A stretch of DNA of 64,000 nt from NCBI RefSeq assembly GCF_030582395.1, contig NZ_CP104381.1, positions 558,001 through 622,000 of the forward strand. Reading direction: 5' to 3'. Both the position numbers and the translations under genes were made by a program. Every line of letters starts with the position of its first letter. Within the stretch, counting starts at the first letter, position 1. Shown one piece after another: positions 46,177 to 56,341 of the stretch. Source of the DNA: Ralstonia pickettii. GTDB taxonomy: Bacteria; Pseudomonadota; Gammaproteobacteria; Burkholderiales; Burkholderiaceae. The notes beneath the pieces are model-generated. The model saw nothing but the letters and a program-made list of their open reading frames with translations, had not been told where the DNA came from and ran no database searches.

Positions 46177-49100
46177 ATGCGTCATCAATCTGCCGCCGAG
46201 CCCGCCCAGTCCCATCCTGCCTCGCTTGAGGCGACCGGGGGCCCCGCGGTTCGTCCGAAAGCCGCCGTGCCCGCACGTGATCTCTCCGCGCTGGCGTGGG
46301 TTGCGCCCAACATGCGCGCCGCGCTCGACGATGCCGTGCGCGAGTTCGGCGAATACGCAGCCGATGTCATCGCCGATCCGGAGGTCATCGGTGCGCGCGA
46401 TACGACATCGCTGCGCCTCGCCGGCCAATATCTGCACCAGGCTGCCGGCGCGTTGCTGATCGTCGGTCTGCGCGGTGTCGACGTGTATTGCCAGGCCGCC
46501 AAGCGCCTGCTTGAGGCAGTGGATGCCGGCACCGTTCCCGCCGACGCCCAGACGCTGGATGTGTTCTCGCGCGCCGTGCAGGCGTTGCAGGAATACGTGG
46601 CCGACCTGATGGCCGGTATGGGCGAAGAGCCGCTGCGCCTGTTCCAGCCGTATCAGGCCGTGCTGACCCGCCTGAGCGAAGAGCGCATCCATCCGGCCGA
46701 CCTGTGGGCCGATGAGTTGCGGCACCTGCCGGCGCTACTGCTGCCCTCGCGCGATCTGCCGGGCCTGGCGCGCCTGCGCCGCAAGTTCGAACTTGCGTTG
46801 CTGACCGCGCTGCGTGCGCCGGCCTCCAACGCCGATGGAGCGGTGGTGGATCCGTCAGCCGCCGCAGCGGCCTACGCGCCACTGGAAGACCTGCTGCACG
46901 GCATCCGCGCGCTTGAGCGTGAACCGCGCCGCGCCGGGGACGATCTGCACCGCGATCTGTGGCTCGTGCTGGCCCTGACCTTTGGTGCCCTGCGTGCTGG
47001 CCTGGTGCCGGCCGACATGACCGCCAAGCGCCTCGCCGCACGCGTCAACCTGCTGCTGCGCCAGTATTCGCACAACAATGTCCATCTGCCGCAAGGCCTG
47101 CTGACCGACGCGCTGTATTTGCTGGCCGGCATGGCGTACAGCAACGCGCCGGCGACGCCGGTGGGCGACGACACGCTCGGCCCGGACATCGTGGCGTGCG
47201 TGCAGGCCTTTGCGATTCCACCCACGCACGCGCCTGCTGGCGCACTGCACACGCGCCAGTACTACGCGCTGCTGCCGACCGACGCCAGCGACACGCTGCA
47301 ACGCGTCGGCCGCTCACTCGAAACACTGAGCCAACAACCTGCGCCCGCTGCGGACGAACTCGACGCTGCACTGCAGACGCTGGCGCTGCATGCCGATGCG
47401 CTCGGTCAGCCGGCGCTGTCTGAGCTGTCGAATCGCCTGACCGAAGCCGCCGGGCAGGACGTTGCCCCTACGCTGCAATTCCTATCGCGCATGCTGGCCC
47501 GCCCGTGGGCGCTGCATGGTGAATCCGGCGATTTGCGCAGCGCGTGGTTTGCCGCTCGCTGCAGTGAATTGGCCGAACACGCCCGCGTCGCACAAGACGG
47601 TCAGGCTGTGCCGGCACCTGCATGGCTCACGCTGCTGGCCGGAGAAGCTGCGCAACGCCGCACGCGTGCTGAACAGGTTCGCGCACTGCAAACGCAGCTG
47701 GCGTCCGCCGAAACGCACCTCGATGCTTTCGAGCGCGAAGGCGAAGAAAGCGGCGGCCTTCAGGAAGCCGCCCGTCTGTTCGGCGAGATGCAAAACGCCT
47801 TCGCCGCGCTGGACGCCTATGAGGCGGTGCATGCCACCGAAGCTGCGCAGTCGACCATCAACGCTCTACAAGCTGCGGGCGAAGGCGCAACCGCCGATCG
47901 CGAACGCTACCTGGCCGCGCTGGCCGCCAACGTCAGCGGCCTGCAGGCCCTGCTGGATGCGCTCTCCGCCGGCACAGAGTTGACCGGTGGCCAAGTCGAC
48001 GAGATCGTCATCGAAGGCCAGTTGACGCCGAATGCGCGCGAGACCGCATGGCGCGAGTTCGTCTTCGATACCGAATCCGGCATGCTGGCCCGCCGCGAGC
48101 CGCAGTCCGAAACGCAGTCCGGCGCAGACGCGGCCAACGCCGATGCGGCGTCGCCGCTGCAATCGTTGCTCGATCGCCTGCTCGCCAAGCAACCGGTCGA
48201 CCCGACCGACCCGCTGGCTGCGGAGCTGCGCACCGCGCTGCAGGAAGCGCGCGATGCCGCCGCCATCGACGACGATCCGGCTCGCCGCCGCCGCCTGGAA
48301 GAGGCGCTGGCCCAGTTCGATGCATGGCAGGTTGGCAGCCCCGGCGCGCTTGAGCGGATGCAGGCGGCATTGGCTGCACCGGTTGCCGCGCCTGCGGCCG
48401 CCGCACCTGCGCCAACTGCCGCACGGGATACCCAATCCATTGATGCCGAGCTGCTCGACATCTTCCTGTCTGAAGCCGAAGAAGTGCTGGCCGGCGTGCG
48501 CGCCGATCTGCAGGGTCTGCAGGCCGCTGCCGACATGGGCACAGGCGGTCTGGCTGCCGGTTCGGACCTGGACTTGCTTACGCAGCTGCGCCGCGCGTTC
48601 CACACGCTCAAGGGCTCGGGCCGCATGGTCGGGCTCACGCGCTATGGCGAAGCGGCCTGGGCCATCGAGCAGGTGATGAATGTCTGGCTGGCCGAGAGCC
48701 GTGTGCCGACGCCTGACCTGGCCGCGCTCCTCACGCGCGCCGAGTCCGAGTTGTCGACGTGGGCCGCTGCCATCGCGCAAACGCCCCAAGCCGATCACGC
48801 CATCGAACCGCTGGTCGCCGCCGCAGAGCGCGTGCGCCATGGCGGCCCATTCGTGTGGCTGGAGGCCGTGCCGACGTCTGAGCCAGCCGAAGCTGCTCCG
48901 GCCGCTGAATACGCAGAGCCGCATCGGGTGGAAGCGCCGGCGGCTGAAACCGCATCGCACGACGCAGTCGCTGAACCGTCGTTGGAATTGGCCGCGCCGG
49001 ATGCCCCCGTTGCTGAAGCCGAAGACGCGGTCGCGCTCACATGGGACGACGAACCAACGATGCCCGAAGTCGAGGCGCCGGTGTCCGACGCCACCGCACC

Positions 49101-52100
49101 GGTGGTCGAGCATGACGTAGCCGAGCCGGTTACAGAGCACGTTGAAGAGGCCCATCAGGAAGCCGCCGCTGAACCGCTTGCCGCCGATGCCGACGCCAAG
49201 GTGATCCCGTTCCCGTTCGCGCAGAGCGGCGAACCGGAAGAGGTGCCGCACGACGATGGTGTAAAGGAGATTGGTCCGGTCCGCATCAGCGTGGCGCTGT
49301 ACAACGTCTACCTGCAGGAAGCCGATGATCTGATCCGCCGCCTGGGTGTGGATTTCTCGGAGTGGCGGCACGAAGGCCGCACGCCGCCGAGCGAGCTGGC
49401 CCTGCGCGCCGCGCACACGCTGCAAGGCAGTTCCGCCGTGGTTGAGCTGGAGCCCGTGCGCCAGTTGGCTGGGGCGCTGGAGCAGGTGCTGTTGAACCTG
49501 AACAGCCGGCCGGTGGCGATGCATCCGGGCGATTTCCGTCTGCTCGATCAAGCCGTCGAGCGCATGCGCGGCATGCTGCATCAATTTGCCGCCAGCCTGT
49601 GGCCGGACACTGACGAGCCGCTGCGCCGCAGCCTGGACGAGCTGTGCGAGCGCCTGCTCGTGCGGCCGCGCCTGCCGCTGGAGCCAGCACCCGCTGCCTT
49701 CTCCGAAGCCGAACAGGCCGAGAATGAAACTGCTCGTTCGGCTGGCGAGCCCGAGTTTGACCCGGCACCGGTTGCGCCGACGTTCGTGCCGGTGCACGAG
49801 TCGCCGGTTGCCGAACCTGCCGTGGGTGAACTGGTCCGCCAGGCGCCGGCAGACGCGCTCGACCCGGCGCTGCTTGAGATCTTCCTGGAAGAAGCGCACG
49901 TCGCGCTGCCCGAGCTGGGTCAGCATCTGCGCGCTTGGGAAGCCGCGCCGCAAGACCGCAATGCCGCCGGCCTCCTCCTGCGTAACCTGCACACCGTCAA
50001 GGGCAGTGCGCGCATGGCCGGTGCCATGACGCTGGGTCAGGCCGCGCACGAAATGGAAAGCGCCATTGAAGGCGGCCTGCGCCAGAACCGCGTGGACGAC
50101 GCGCTGTTCCGCAAGCTCTACGTCTGGTTCGACCGCATTCAAGCGCACGTCGATGCGCTGGGCGCGGGCAACCTGCTGCCGCTCGATGCCGGCCTTGCCG
50201 ATGCCGCCGATGCCACGCAGGCATCGTCCGAAACGCAGACGCCGTCCGGTACGTCGATGCTGCCGGCCATGGCCACCACCAGCGTCGATTTGTCCGGCAC
50301 GCGCAGCCCCGAAGCCGAGGCGCTGGAAGTGGCCGAACGCCAGCGCGCGATGGTGCGGGTTCAGGCGCGTGCCCTCGATTCGCTCATCAACGATGCGGGT
50401 GAAGTCGGTGCGGCGCGTGCGCGCCTTGAGTCGGAAGTCGATGCGCTGAAGACCTATCTGTCGGAACTGAACGACAACGTGGCGCGTTTGCGCTCGCAGG
50501 TGCGTGAGATCGAAATCCAGGCCGAAACGCAGATGGAGTCGCGCATTGCCGATGCGGCTGCGCACGACGAGTCGTTCGACCCGCTGGAGTTCGACCGATT
50601 CACGCGCTTGCAGGAACTCACGCGGATGATGGCCGAGTCCGTCAACGACGTGGCGACGGTGCAGCAGAACTTGTTCCGCGGTTTCGATCAGGCATCGCTC
50701 GATCTGGAAACGCAGGCGCGCCTCACGCGCGGTCTGCAGCGCAGCCTGATGCGTGCGCGCATGGTGCAGTTCGATACCGTGGCCGACCGTCTGTATCGCG
50801 TGGCGCGCCAGGCAGCAGCGGAAACCGGCAAGGAAGTCCGGCTGTTCATCAAGGGCGGTACGGTAGAACTGGATCGCAGCGTGCTGGACCGCATGGGCGG
50901 CCCGCTGGAACACATGATTCGGAATGCGGTTGCGCACGGCATTGAATCGGCCGACGAGCGCCGCGCCAAGGGCAAGGCACCCGCCGGTGAACTGACGCTC
51001 GAAGTGCAGCAGGAAGGTAACGAAGTCGTCCTGCACTTCGTCGACGACGGCGCGGGCCTGAACCTCGATCGCATCCGCGCGCGTGCATTGGAGCGTCAAC
51101 TGCTGGCTGCTGACGAAGAAGCCAGCGACGCGCGCCTCACCGAGATGATCTTCACGCCGGGCTTTTCAACGGCCGATCAGGTGTCGGAACTGGCCGGCCG
51201 CGGTGTCGGCATGGACGTGGTGCGCGCAGAAACCGTCGCCCTGGGCGGCCGGATCTCGCTGCAGACCACGCCGGAAGTCGGTACGCGCTTCACCATCCAC
51301 CTGCCGCTGACGACTGCGATTACGCAGGTGCTGCTGGTGCGTGTGAGCGAGCGTGTGTACGCGATTCCGTCGGGCATGATCGACCACGTGCAGCAACTGC
51401 GCCCGCAGGCGCTGGCCGAGGCGTACAACGCCGCCGCGCTGCAACTGCCGACGGGCCCCGTGCCGTTCCACTACTTTGGCGCGCTGCTTGAAGAAGCGAC
51501 GTCTGTCACAAGCGGGCGCAAGTACTCGCCGGCCGTGGTGGTGCGCAACGGTGCTGACCGCGCCGCCGTGCATGTCGATGAAGTGATCGGCAACCGCGAA
51601 GTCGTGGTCAAGCACATTGGCCCGCACCTTGCGCGTCTGGAAGGTATTGCCGGTGCAACGACGCTGGGCGACGGCGAGATCGTGCTGATCTACAACCCTG
51701 TGGTGCTCACGCAGCGCTTTGAGCGCGAAGCCGTTGCACGCAGCCTGTCAGACCCGGAAGCCACAGGCGCCGTGGCCGAGCTGCAGCGCGATGGCAGCAC
51801 CGACGCCGTGCCGGGCCTCGCCACACAGCCGATCGTCATGGTGGTCGACGATTCGCTGACCGTGCGCAAGGTCACGCAGCGTCTGCTCACGCGCTCCGGC
51901 TACCAGGCCGTGCTCGCACGTGACGGTGTGGATGCGCTGCGTCAGTTGCAGGAGATCACGCCCGACGCAATGCTCGTCGACATCGAAATGCCGCACATGG
52001 ATGGTTTCGACCTCACACGCAACGTGCGTGCGGACGAACGTATCGGCGCCACGCCAATCATCATGATCACCTCGCGTACGGCGGACAAACACCGCCGATA

Positions 52101-52215
52101 CGCAGCGGAGATCGGCGTGAACGTCTACCTGGGCAAGCCGTACAACGAAGAGGAGTTGCTCCAGCATCTGCGCAACCTCATCGGCGAGCGCGCACCGGCG
52201 GCCAAGGCAGGCTGA
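46177..52215 (+). CDS. chpA: Hybrid chemotaxis kinase ChpA (multi-Hpt CheA)
   Basis: Histidine kinase hub of the pilus chemosensory system, 2012 residues. In order: a divergent N-terminal Hpt-like region, long helical stretches, and Hpt domains with His809 (FHTLKGSG), His1080 (HTLQGSS) and His1272 (LHTVKGSA). A CheA dimerisation helix, an HATPase domain (MIRNAVAHGIE ... DDGAGLNLDRIR ... GFSTADQVSELAGRGVGMDVV), a CheW domain and a C-terminal receiver with Asp1935 follow. The linkers between the Hpt domains (about 905-1025 and 1170-1230) are Ala/Pro/Glu-rich and probably disordered. The start is the ATG at 46177 with GGA upstream. Confidence 0.97.
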   Translation: MRHQSAAEPAQSHPASLEATGGPAVRPKAAVPARDLSALAWVAPNMRAALDDAVREFGEYAADVIADPEVIGARDTTSLRLAGQYLHQAAGALLIVGLRGVDVYCQAAKRLLEAVDAGTVPADAQTLDVFSRAVQALQEYVADLMAGMGEEPLRLFQPYQAVLTRLSEERIHPADLWADELRHLPALLLPSRDLPGLARLRRKFELALLTALRAPASNADGAVVDPSAAAAAYAPLEDLLHGIRALEREPRRAGDDLHRDLWLVLALTFGALRAGLVPADMTAKRLAARVNLLLRQYSHNNVHLPQGLLTDALYLLAGMAYSNAPATPVGDDTLGPDIVACVQAFAIPPTHAPAGALHTRQYYALLPTDASDTLQRVGRSLETLSQQPAPAADELDAALQTLALHADALGQPALSELSNRLTEAAGQDVAPTLQFLSRMLARPWALHGESGDLRSAWFAARCSELAEHARVAQDGQAVPAPAWLTLLAGEAAQRRTRAEQVRALQTQLASAETHLDAFEREGEESGGLQEAARLFGEMQNAFAALDAYEAVHATEAAQSTINALQAAGEGATADRERYLAALAANVSGLQALLDALSAGTELTGGQVDEIVIEGQLTPNARETAWREFVFDTESGMLARREPQSETQSGADAANADAASPLQSLLDRLLAKQPVDPTDPLAAELRTALQEARDAAAIDDDPARRRRLEEALAQFDAWQVGSPGALERMQAALAAPVAAPAAAAPAPTAARDTQSIDAELLDIFLSEAEEVLAGVRADLQGLQAAADMGTGGLAAGSDLDLLTQLRRAFHTLKGSGRMVGLTRYGEAAWAIEQVMNVWLAESRVPTPDLAALLTRAESELSTWAAAIAQTPQADHAIEPLVAAAERVRHGGPFVWLEAVPTSEPAEAAPAAEYAEPHRVEAPAAETASHDAVAEPSLELAAPDAPVAEAEDAVALTWDDEPTMPEVEAPVSDATAPVVEHDVAEPVTEHVEEAHQEAAAEPLAADADAKVIPFPFAQSGEPEEVPHDDGVKEIGPVRISVALYNVYLQEADDLIRRLGVDFSEWRHEGRTPPSELALRAAHTLQGSSAVVELEPVRQLAGALEQVLLNLNSRPVAMHPGDFRLLDQAVERMRGMLHQFAASLWPDTDEPLRRSLDELCERLLVRPRLPLEPAPAAFSEAEQAENETARSAGEPEFDPAPVAPTFVPVHESPVAEPAVGELVRQAPADALDPALLEIFLEEAHVALPELGQHLRAWEAAPQDRNAAGLLLRNLHTVKGSARMAGAMTLGQAAHEMESAIEGGLRQNRVDDALFRKLYVWFDRIQAHVDALGAGNLLPLDAGLADAADATQASSETQTPSGTSMLPAMATTSVDLSGTRSPEAEALEVAERQRAMVRVQARALDSLINDAGEVGAARARLESEVDALKTYLSELNDNVARLRSQVREIEIQAETQMESRIADAAAHDESFDPLEFDRFTRLQELTRMMAESVNDVATVQQNLFRGFDQASLDLETQARLTRGLQRSLMRARMVQFDTVADRLYRVARQAAAETGKEVRLFIKGGTVELDRSVLDRMGGPLEHMIRNAVAHGIESADERRAKGKAPAGELTLEVQQEGNEVVLHFVDDGAGLNLDRIRARALERQLLAADEEASDARLTEMIFTPGFSTADQVSELAGRGVGMDVVRAETVALGGRISLQTTPEVGTRFTIHLPLTTAITQVLLVRVSERVYAIPSGMIDHVQQLRPQALAEAYNAAALQLPTGPVPFHYFGALLEEATSVTSGRKYSPAVVVRNGADRAAVHVDEVIGNREVVVKHIGPHLARLEGIAGATTLGDGEIVLIYNPVVLTQRFEREAVARSLSDPEATGAVAELQRDGSTDAVPGLATQPIVMVVDDSLTVRKVTQRLLTRSGYQAVLARDGVDALRQLQEITPDAMLVDIEMPHMDGFDLTRNVRADERIGATPIIMITSRTADKHRRYAAEIGVNVYLGKPYNEEELLQHLRNLIGERAPAAKAG

Positions 52216-52234
52216 CGAGACGCTTCGCAGAAAC

Positions 52235-52270
52235 AACAACGGGCCGGTAACACACCGGCCCGTTGTTTTT
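52235..52270. terminator. Bidirectional terminator between chpA and phrB
   Basis: Perfect 13-bp stem AACAACGGGCCGG/CCGGCCCGTTGTT (52235-52247 and 52255-52267), loop TAACACA, followed on the plus strand by T's. It is placed 19 bases after chpA and 19 before the end of the convergent photolyase gene, so it can serve both; the minus-strand T-run is weaker. Confidence 0.9.
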
Positions 52271-52285
52271 GGCGGATGGTGATCT

Positions 52286-53842
52286 TCAATCGTCGGCGCC
52301 GGCTTTGGTAAGTGCCGCAGCCTCAGCGCCCGATGTGCGATGTGCCTTGGTGACGGCATAGCGGTCGAGCGTCGCTGCGCGGGCGGCCGCGTGGTCGACG
52401 ATGGGCAGCGGATACGTCTCGCCCAGTACCACGCTTGCTTCCTTCAACACATTGGCCGGTGCCGTCCATGGCGCATGGATGTACTTGTCGGGCAGCTTCG
52501 CCAGTTGCGGCAGGTACTTGCGGATGAAGCGGCCTTGCGGGTCGAACTTCTCCGATTGCGTGACGGGGTTGAAGATGCGGAACCACGGTTGCGCATCGCA
52601 CCCGCTGGAGGCGGCCCACTGCCAGCCGCCGTTGTTGGCGGAAAAGTCGAAATCGTTGAGCACGTCGGCAAAATACTGTTCGCCGCGCCGCCAGTCGATA
52701 CCAAGATTCTTGATGAGAAAACTGGCCGCAACCATGCGCAGGCGGTTGTGCATGTAGCCGCTCTGAAAGATCTGCAGCATGGCCGCATCGACCAGCGGAT
52801 AACCGGTGCGCGCGGCCTTCCACGCTTCAAAGCGCGCGTCGCCAGTGTCGCCGTCCACCCAGCGGATGCGGTCGAATTCCGGATGGAACGCGGCGCCGTC
52901 GGCCAGATCGGGGCGGTGGTGCAGGATCATGAAATAGAAATCCCGCCAGACCAGTTCCGACAGCCATGTCGCCGCGCCCCGGCTGCCGCGCAGCATGGCG
53001 GCATGGGCACGCGCGGCCAGCGTGCGGATCGACACGGTGCCAAAGCGCAAATGCGTTGACAGATAGCTGGGCCCGCGCACGGCGGGAAAGTCGCGGCGCG
53101 CATGGTAGTCGTCCATGCGCTCTTCAAATTCGTCGAGCAAGGTTTGCCCGCCCGACATGCCGCTGGGCAGGGCGATTTCCGACAGATTGGTGCGGGCGAA
53201 GCCCATCGCTTCCAGCGCAGGCGTTGGGTGCGCAAGTGCCTCAGGCGGCTTCGCCAGCGCGCCGAAGTAGGGCTCTGTCGGATACGCGCGCAAGTCGAAC
53301 GGCGTCAGCGCGGCCAACCAGGCGTTCTTGTAAGGCGTGAAGACGCCGTACGGTTTGCCTTGCCCATTCAGGATCTCGTCGCGCTCAAAAATCACCTGAT
53401 CCTTGAAGTCGAACCAGGCGCACGGCTGCTGCGCCAATGCTTTGCGCACCGCTTCGTCGCGGGCCTGCGCGGAAGGCTCTTCGTCGTGGTTGGCGAAAAC
53501 CGCTTCGACGTTGAGCTGGCGCGCGATCTCCGGAATCGCGTGGCGTGGGTGGTCATGGACGACGATCAGGTCGCCGCCGGCCTCGCGCAATGCGCCGCGG
53601 AGTTCTTCGATGGACGCACGGATGAACTCGACGCGGCGGTCGGCCTTGAGCCCGCGCGCAAGCAGCGCGTCGAGGATGTCGCGATCGAACACGAACACGC
53701 AATAGACCTCGCGGCAGTGCCGCAAGGCATAATGCAGCGCCGCGTGGTCAACGTGCCGCAGATCGCGCCGGAACCACACCAGACCACGCTGGAAGTGCGC
53801 TCCGATGTTGTAAGGCTGGCGGCTTGGGGCGGTGGAGGGCAT
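52286..53842 (-). CDS. phrB: Deoxyribodipyrimidine photolyase
   Basis: Light-driven CPD DNA repair flavoenzyme, 518 residues. The N-terminal antenna domain is GLVWFRRDLRHVDHAAL. The FAD domain carries SYLSTHLRFGTVSIR, ELVWRDFYFMILHHRPDL and the highly conserved FEAWKAARTGYPLVDAAM, plus GYMHNRLRM, NNGGWQWAASSGCDAQPWFRIFNP (split around the FAD site). Class I CPD photolyase is most likely. Divergent from rsuA. Confidence 0.97.
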   Translation of the reverse strand: MPSTAPSRQPYNIGAHFQRGLVWFRRDLRHVDHAALHYALRHCREVYCVFVFDRDILDALLARGLKADRRVEFIRASIEELRGALREAGGDLIVVHDHPRHAIPEIARQLNVEAVFANHDEEPSAQARDEAVRKALAQQPCAWFDFKDQVIFERDEILNGQGKPYGVFTPYKNAWLAALTPFDLRAYPTEPYFGALAKPPEALAHPTPALEAMGFARTNLSEIALPSGMSGGQTLLDEFEERMDDYHARRDFPAVRGPSYLSTHLRFGTVSIRTLAARAHAAMLRGSRGAATWLSELVWRDFYFMILHHRPDLADGAAFHPEFDRIRWVDGDTGDARFEAWKAARTGYPLVDAAMLQIFQSGYMHNRLRMVAASFLIKNLGIDWRRGEQYFADVLNDFDFSANNGGWQWAASSGCDAQPWFRIFNPVTQSEKFDPQGRFIRKYLPQLAKLPDKYIHAPWTAPANVLKEASVVLGETYPLPIVDHAAARAATLDRYAVTKAHRTSGAEAAALTKAGADD

Positions 53843-53921
53843 CGGATGGAATCGGTTGCTCTTTAGACTGGCGGAGCGTATCGCAAAATTCGCCCCTTTT
53901 TGTTTTGTTCACGTTGTTGTC

Positions 53922-54668
53922 ATGGCTGATTCTTCCCGTCTTCCGCTGTATCGCATCCTCCAATCCCAGGGCTTCGGCACCCGCCGCTATTGCAAGGACC
54001 TCGTCCTCGCGGGGCTGGTCTTCATCAACGGCGTCGAGATGGAAAGCCCCGATGCGCTGGTCGATACCGCCGGCCTGGTCCTGGATGTCGACGGCGAACG
54101 CTGGGCATATCACGCCCGCGCCTATCTGATGCTCAACAAGCCGGCCGGCGTGGAGTGCTCGCAGAAGCCGAAACATCATCCGAGCGTGTACACGCTGCTG
54201 CCGGTGCCGCTGCGCGAGCGGGCCGTGCAGTGCGTCGGACGGCTCGACCAGGACACCACGGGGTTGCTGCTGCTGACAGACGACGGCCAGTTCGTCCACA
54301 CCATCACCAGCCCGCGCCACCTGGTGCCGAAGGTGTATGAGATCACCACCGCCGAGCCCGTGACCGATGCGCAGATCGCCCAGCTGTGCGCCGGCGTGGT
54401 GCTGGCTGACGAAAATGAAAACGTTGCCGCCGCCTGGGCCGAGCGCGTCGGCACGCACCACTTGCGCATGGCGCTCACGCAGGGCAAATACCACCAAGTG
54501 AAACGCATGGTGGCCGCCGCCGGTAACCATGTGGCTGGATTGCACCGCAGCGCCATTGGCGGGTTGTCGCTGGGGGATCTGGCGCCGGGCGAATGGCGCT
54601 GGCTGGAAGCCGCCGATCTGGAAGCGCTAAACACAACGCCACCCCATGCAACCGGGCCAAGTGCCTGA
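53922..54668 (+). CDS. rsuA: 16S rRNA pseudouridine synthase (RsuA family)
   Basis: RNA-modifying enzyme of 248 residues. An N-terminal S4 RNA-binding domain (YRILQSQGFGTRRYCKDLVLAG) is followed by the catalytic domain with GRLDQDTTGLLLLTDDG, where the Asp after Arg-Leu is the nucleophile, and a QGKYHQVKRM segment typical of RsuA/RluB. RsuA-type modification of U516 in 16S rRNA is the likely activity; the related RluE/RluF cannot be fully excluded. The ATG at 53922 is chosen; upstream codons do not resemble the family. Confidence 0.9.
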   Translation: MADSSRLPLYRILQSQGFGTRRYCKDLVLAGLVFINGVEMESPDALVDTAGLVLDVDGERWAYHARAYLMLNKPAGVECSQKPKHHPSVYTLLPVPLRERAVQCVGRLDQDTTGLLLLTDDGQFVHTITSPRHLVPKVYEITTAEPVTDAQIAQLCAGVVLADENENVAAAWAERVGTHHLRMALTQGKYHQVKRMVAAAGNHVAGLHRSAIGGLSLGDLAPGEWRWLEAADLEALNTTPPHATGPSA

Positions 54669-54764
54669 AGCGGCACAATGCGTAATCCCAAAAAACCTTG
54701 CGCTGAAGGCCGATTCCTCCAAATGAGAGGGGCAGCGGCCGGGGGCTTTTGGTAAACTCCCCCC

Positions 54765-55337
54765 ATGGCCTCGCCTGACGCACTTATCAATCTCACGAAT
54801 CAGTTCCTGATCGCTATGCCCGGCATGGCGGACTCCACGTTTTCGGGCACGGTCGTGTACATGTGCGAGCACAACGAGCGCGGTGCGCTTGGGCTCGTCA
54901 TCAACCGCCCCATCGACATCGACTTGGCGACGCTGTTCGACAAGATCGACCTCAAGCTCGAAATCCATCCCCTGGCAGAACAATCCGTGTACTACGGCGG
55001 CCCGGTGCAGACCGAGCGCGGGTTTGTGCTGCACGACGCCACGGGCGCGTATTCGTCGTCGCTGGCGGTGCCGGGCGGGCTGGAAATGACCACCTCCAAG
55101 GATGTGCTGGAAGCCGTCGCCCAGGGCGGCGGCCCCCACCGTTTCATCCTGACCCTCGGGTATGCCGGCTGGAGTGCCGGTCAACTGGAAGACGAAATCA
55201 GCCGCAACGGCTGGCTGACCGTCCAGGCCGATCCCGAGATCATCTTCAACGTGCCTCCCGAAGCGCGGTTTGCCGCGGCGCTGAATCTGCTCGGCATCAA
55301 CCCCGCCATGCTGTCGGGTGAGGCCGGGCATGCCTGA
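54765..55337 (+). CDS. yqgE: YqgE/AlgH family protein (UPF0301)
   Basis: Cytoplasmic protein of 190 residues. Typical segments are [52 protein letters not shown] and the [19 protein letters not shown] helix. No function is firmly established; in many proteobacteria it precedes ruvX/yqgF as here. The two overlap by eight bases. First gene of the pyrimidine-linked operon. Confidence 0.96.
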   Translation: MASPDALINLTNQFLIAMPGMADSTFSGTVVYMCEHNERGALGLVINRPIDIDLATLFDKIDLKLEIHPLAEQSVYYGGPVQTERGFVLHDATGAYSSSLAVPGGLEMTTSKDVLEAVAQGGGPHRFILTLGYAGWSAGQLEDEISRNGWLTVQADPEIIFNVPPEARFAAALNLLGINPAMLSGEAGHA

Positions 55338-55761
55338 GCCGGCACGTCCGGCCCCCGCTCCCATGCCCGCAGAAGGCACCTTGCTGGCATTCGATTACGG
55401 CGAAAAGCGCATTGGCGTGGCGCTCGGCAATTCCATCACGCGTTCGGCACGGGCGCTGGAAACCATTCCGAACCGCTCGGTCGATTTCCGCTTCGCGCAG
55501 ATCAGCCGGCTGGTCGGAGAATGGCAGCCTGTGGGTTTTGTGGTCGGCATGCCGGTCCACCCCGACGGAGAGGAACAGCCGATGATCAAGCTCGCCAAGC
55601 GCTTCGGCAATCAATTGCACGGCCGCTATGGTCTGCCGGTCACCTGGGTGGATGAGCGTTATTCGTCCATCGCCGCGCAGGATGCCGGTGCCTCCGACGA
55701 TGTGCTCGACGCAGAAGCCGCGCGCATCATCCTCCAACAGTTTTTCGACGAACACGCATGA
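55330..55761 (+). CDS. ruvX: Holliday-junction resolvase-like RuvX (YqgF)
   Basis: RNase-H-fold nuclease of 143 residues, thought to process pre-16S rRNA ends. [15 protein letters not shown] has the first Asp, [12 protein letters not shown] the middle strand, and [10 protein letters not shown] the second acidic site. The C-terminal [13 protein letters not shown] helix completes the fold. It overlaps both neighbours: yqgE by eight bases and pyrR by four (ATGA). A GTG four codons earlier is the alternative start. Confidence 0.94.
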   Translation: MPEPARPAPAPMPAEGTLLAFDYGEKRIGVALGNSITRSARALETIPNRSVDFRFAQISRLVGEWQPVGFVVGMPVHPDGEEQPMIKLAKRFGNQLHGRYGLPVTWVDERYSSIAAQDAGASDDVLDAEAARIILQQFFDEHA

Positions 55762-56276
55762 CATCGCAACAGATCGATGCCGAGGCGCTGTACCAGAGCC
55801 TCGTTGCACAACTGCGCACGCGGCTGGCCGACGGCCACACCTGGTCGGTGGCCGGCATTGTCAGCGGCGGCGCCTGGATCGCCAAGCGGCTGGCGCATGA
55901 CCTTGGCCTGCCGGAATACGGCGTCGTCAACGTTGCCATGCACCGCGACGACTACGCGAAGAAGGGCCTGCACGCCAAGGCGCAACCGACCACGCTGCCG
56001 TTCGATGTGAACGAGCGCCGCATCCTCCTGGTGGACGACGTGCTGGCCAGCGGCCGCACCATCCGCGCGGCCATCAACGAGCTGTTCGACTACGGCCGTC
56101 CGGCGGCGGTGGAACTGGCCGTGCTGGTCGACCGCGGTGAACGCCAACTGCCTGTTGCGCCGGATTACATCGGGGAACGCATCACGCTGCCCGCCGATGA
56201 ATCGCTCGTGCTGAGCGAAGCCGGCGAGGGCGCTGCCGCGCGCTTCACCTTCACGCGCGAGCCCAAGGGCACCTGA
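55758..56276 (+). CDS. pyrR: PyrR bifunctional regulator/uracil phosphoribosyltransferase
   Basis: Phosphoribosyltransferase-fold protein of 172 residues with the PRPP loop [18 protein letters not shown], the flexible [12 protein letters not shown] region and [16 protein letters not shown]. In Gram-positive bacteria PyrR binds pyr mRNA; in Gram-negatives the RNA role is less clear and UPRTase activity may dominate. I see no PyrR-type attenuator hairpin between pyrR and pyrB (65 bases). The ATGA overlap with ruvX argues for coupling. Confidence 0.95.
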   Translation: MTSQQIDAEALYQSLVAQLRTRLADGHTWSVAGIVSGGAWIAKRLAHDLGLPEYGVVNVAMHRDDYAKKGLHAKAQPTTLPFDVNERRILLVDDVLASGRTIRAAINELFDYGRPAAVELAVLVDRGERQLPVAPDYIGERITLPADESLVLSEAGEGAAARFTFTREPKGT

Positions 56277-56341
56277 CTTCAAGCGCGCACCGCACCGGCT
56301 TTGACCTGACCTGTACTGACCTCGTCGCCTTTCGTTTCTCC

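Noticed and set aside
43217..46276. 1019-codon minus-strand open frame opposite pilI/pilJ
   Set aside because: It is antisense to a clear PilJ receptor. High GC at third positions leaves long open frames opposite real genes, and the protein shows no domain.
47866..51099. 1077-codon minus-strand open frame opposite chpA
   Set aside because: Its predicted sequence is Arg/His/Leu-rich without any family motif and it covers conserved Hpt and kinase domains on the other strand.
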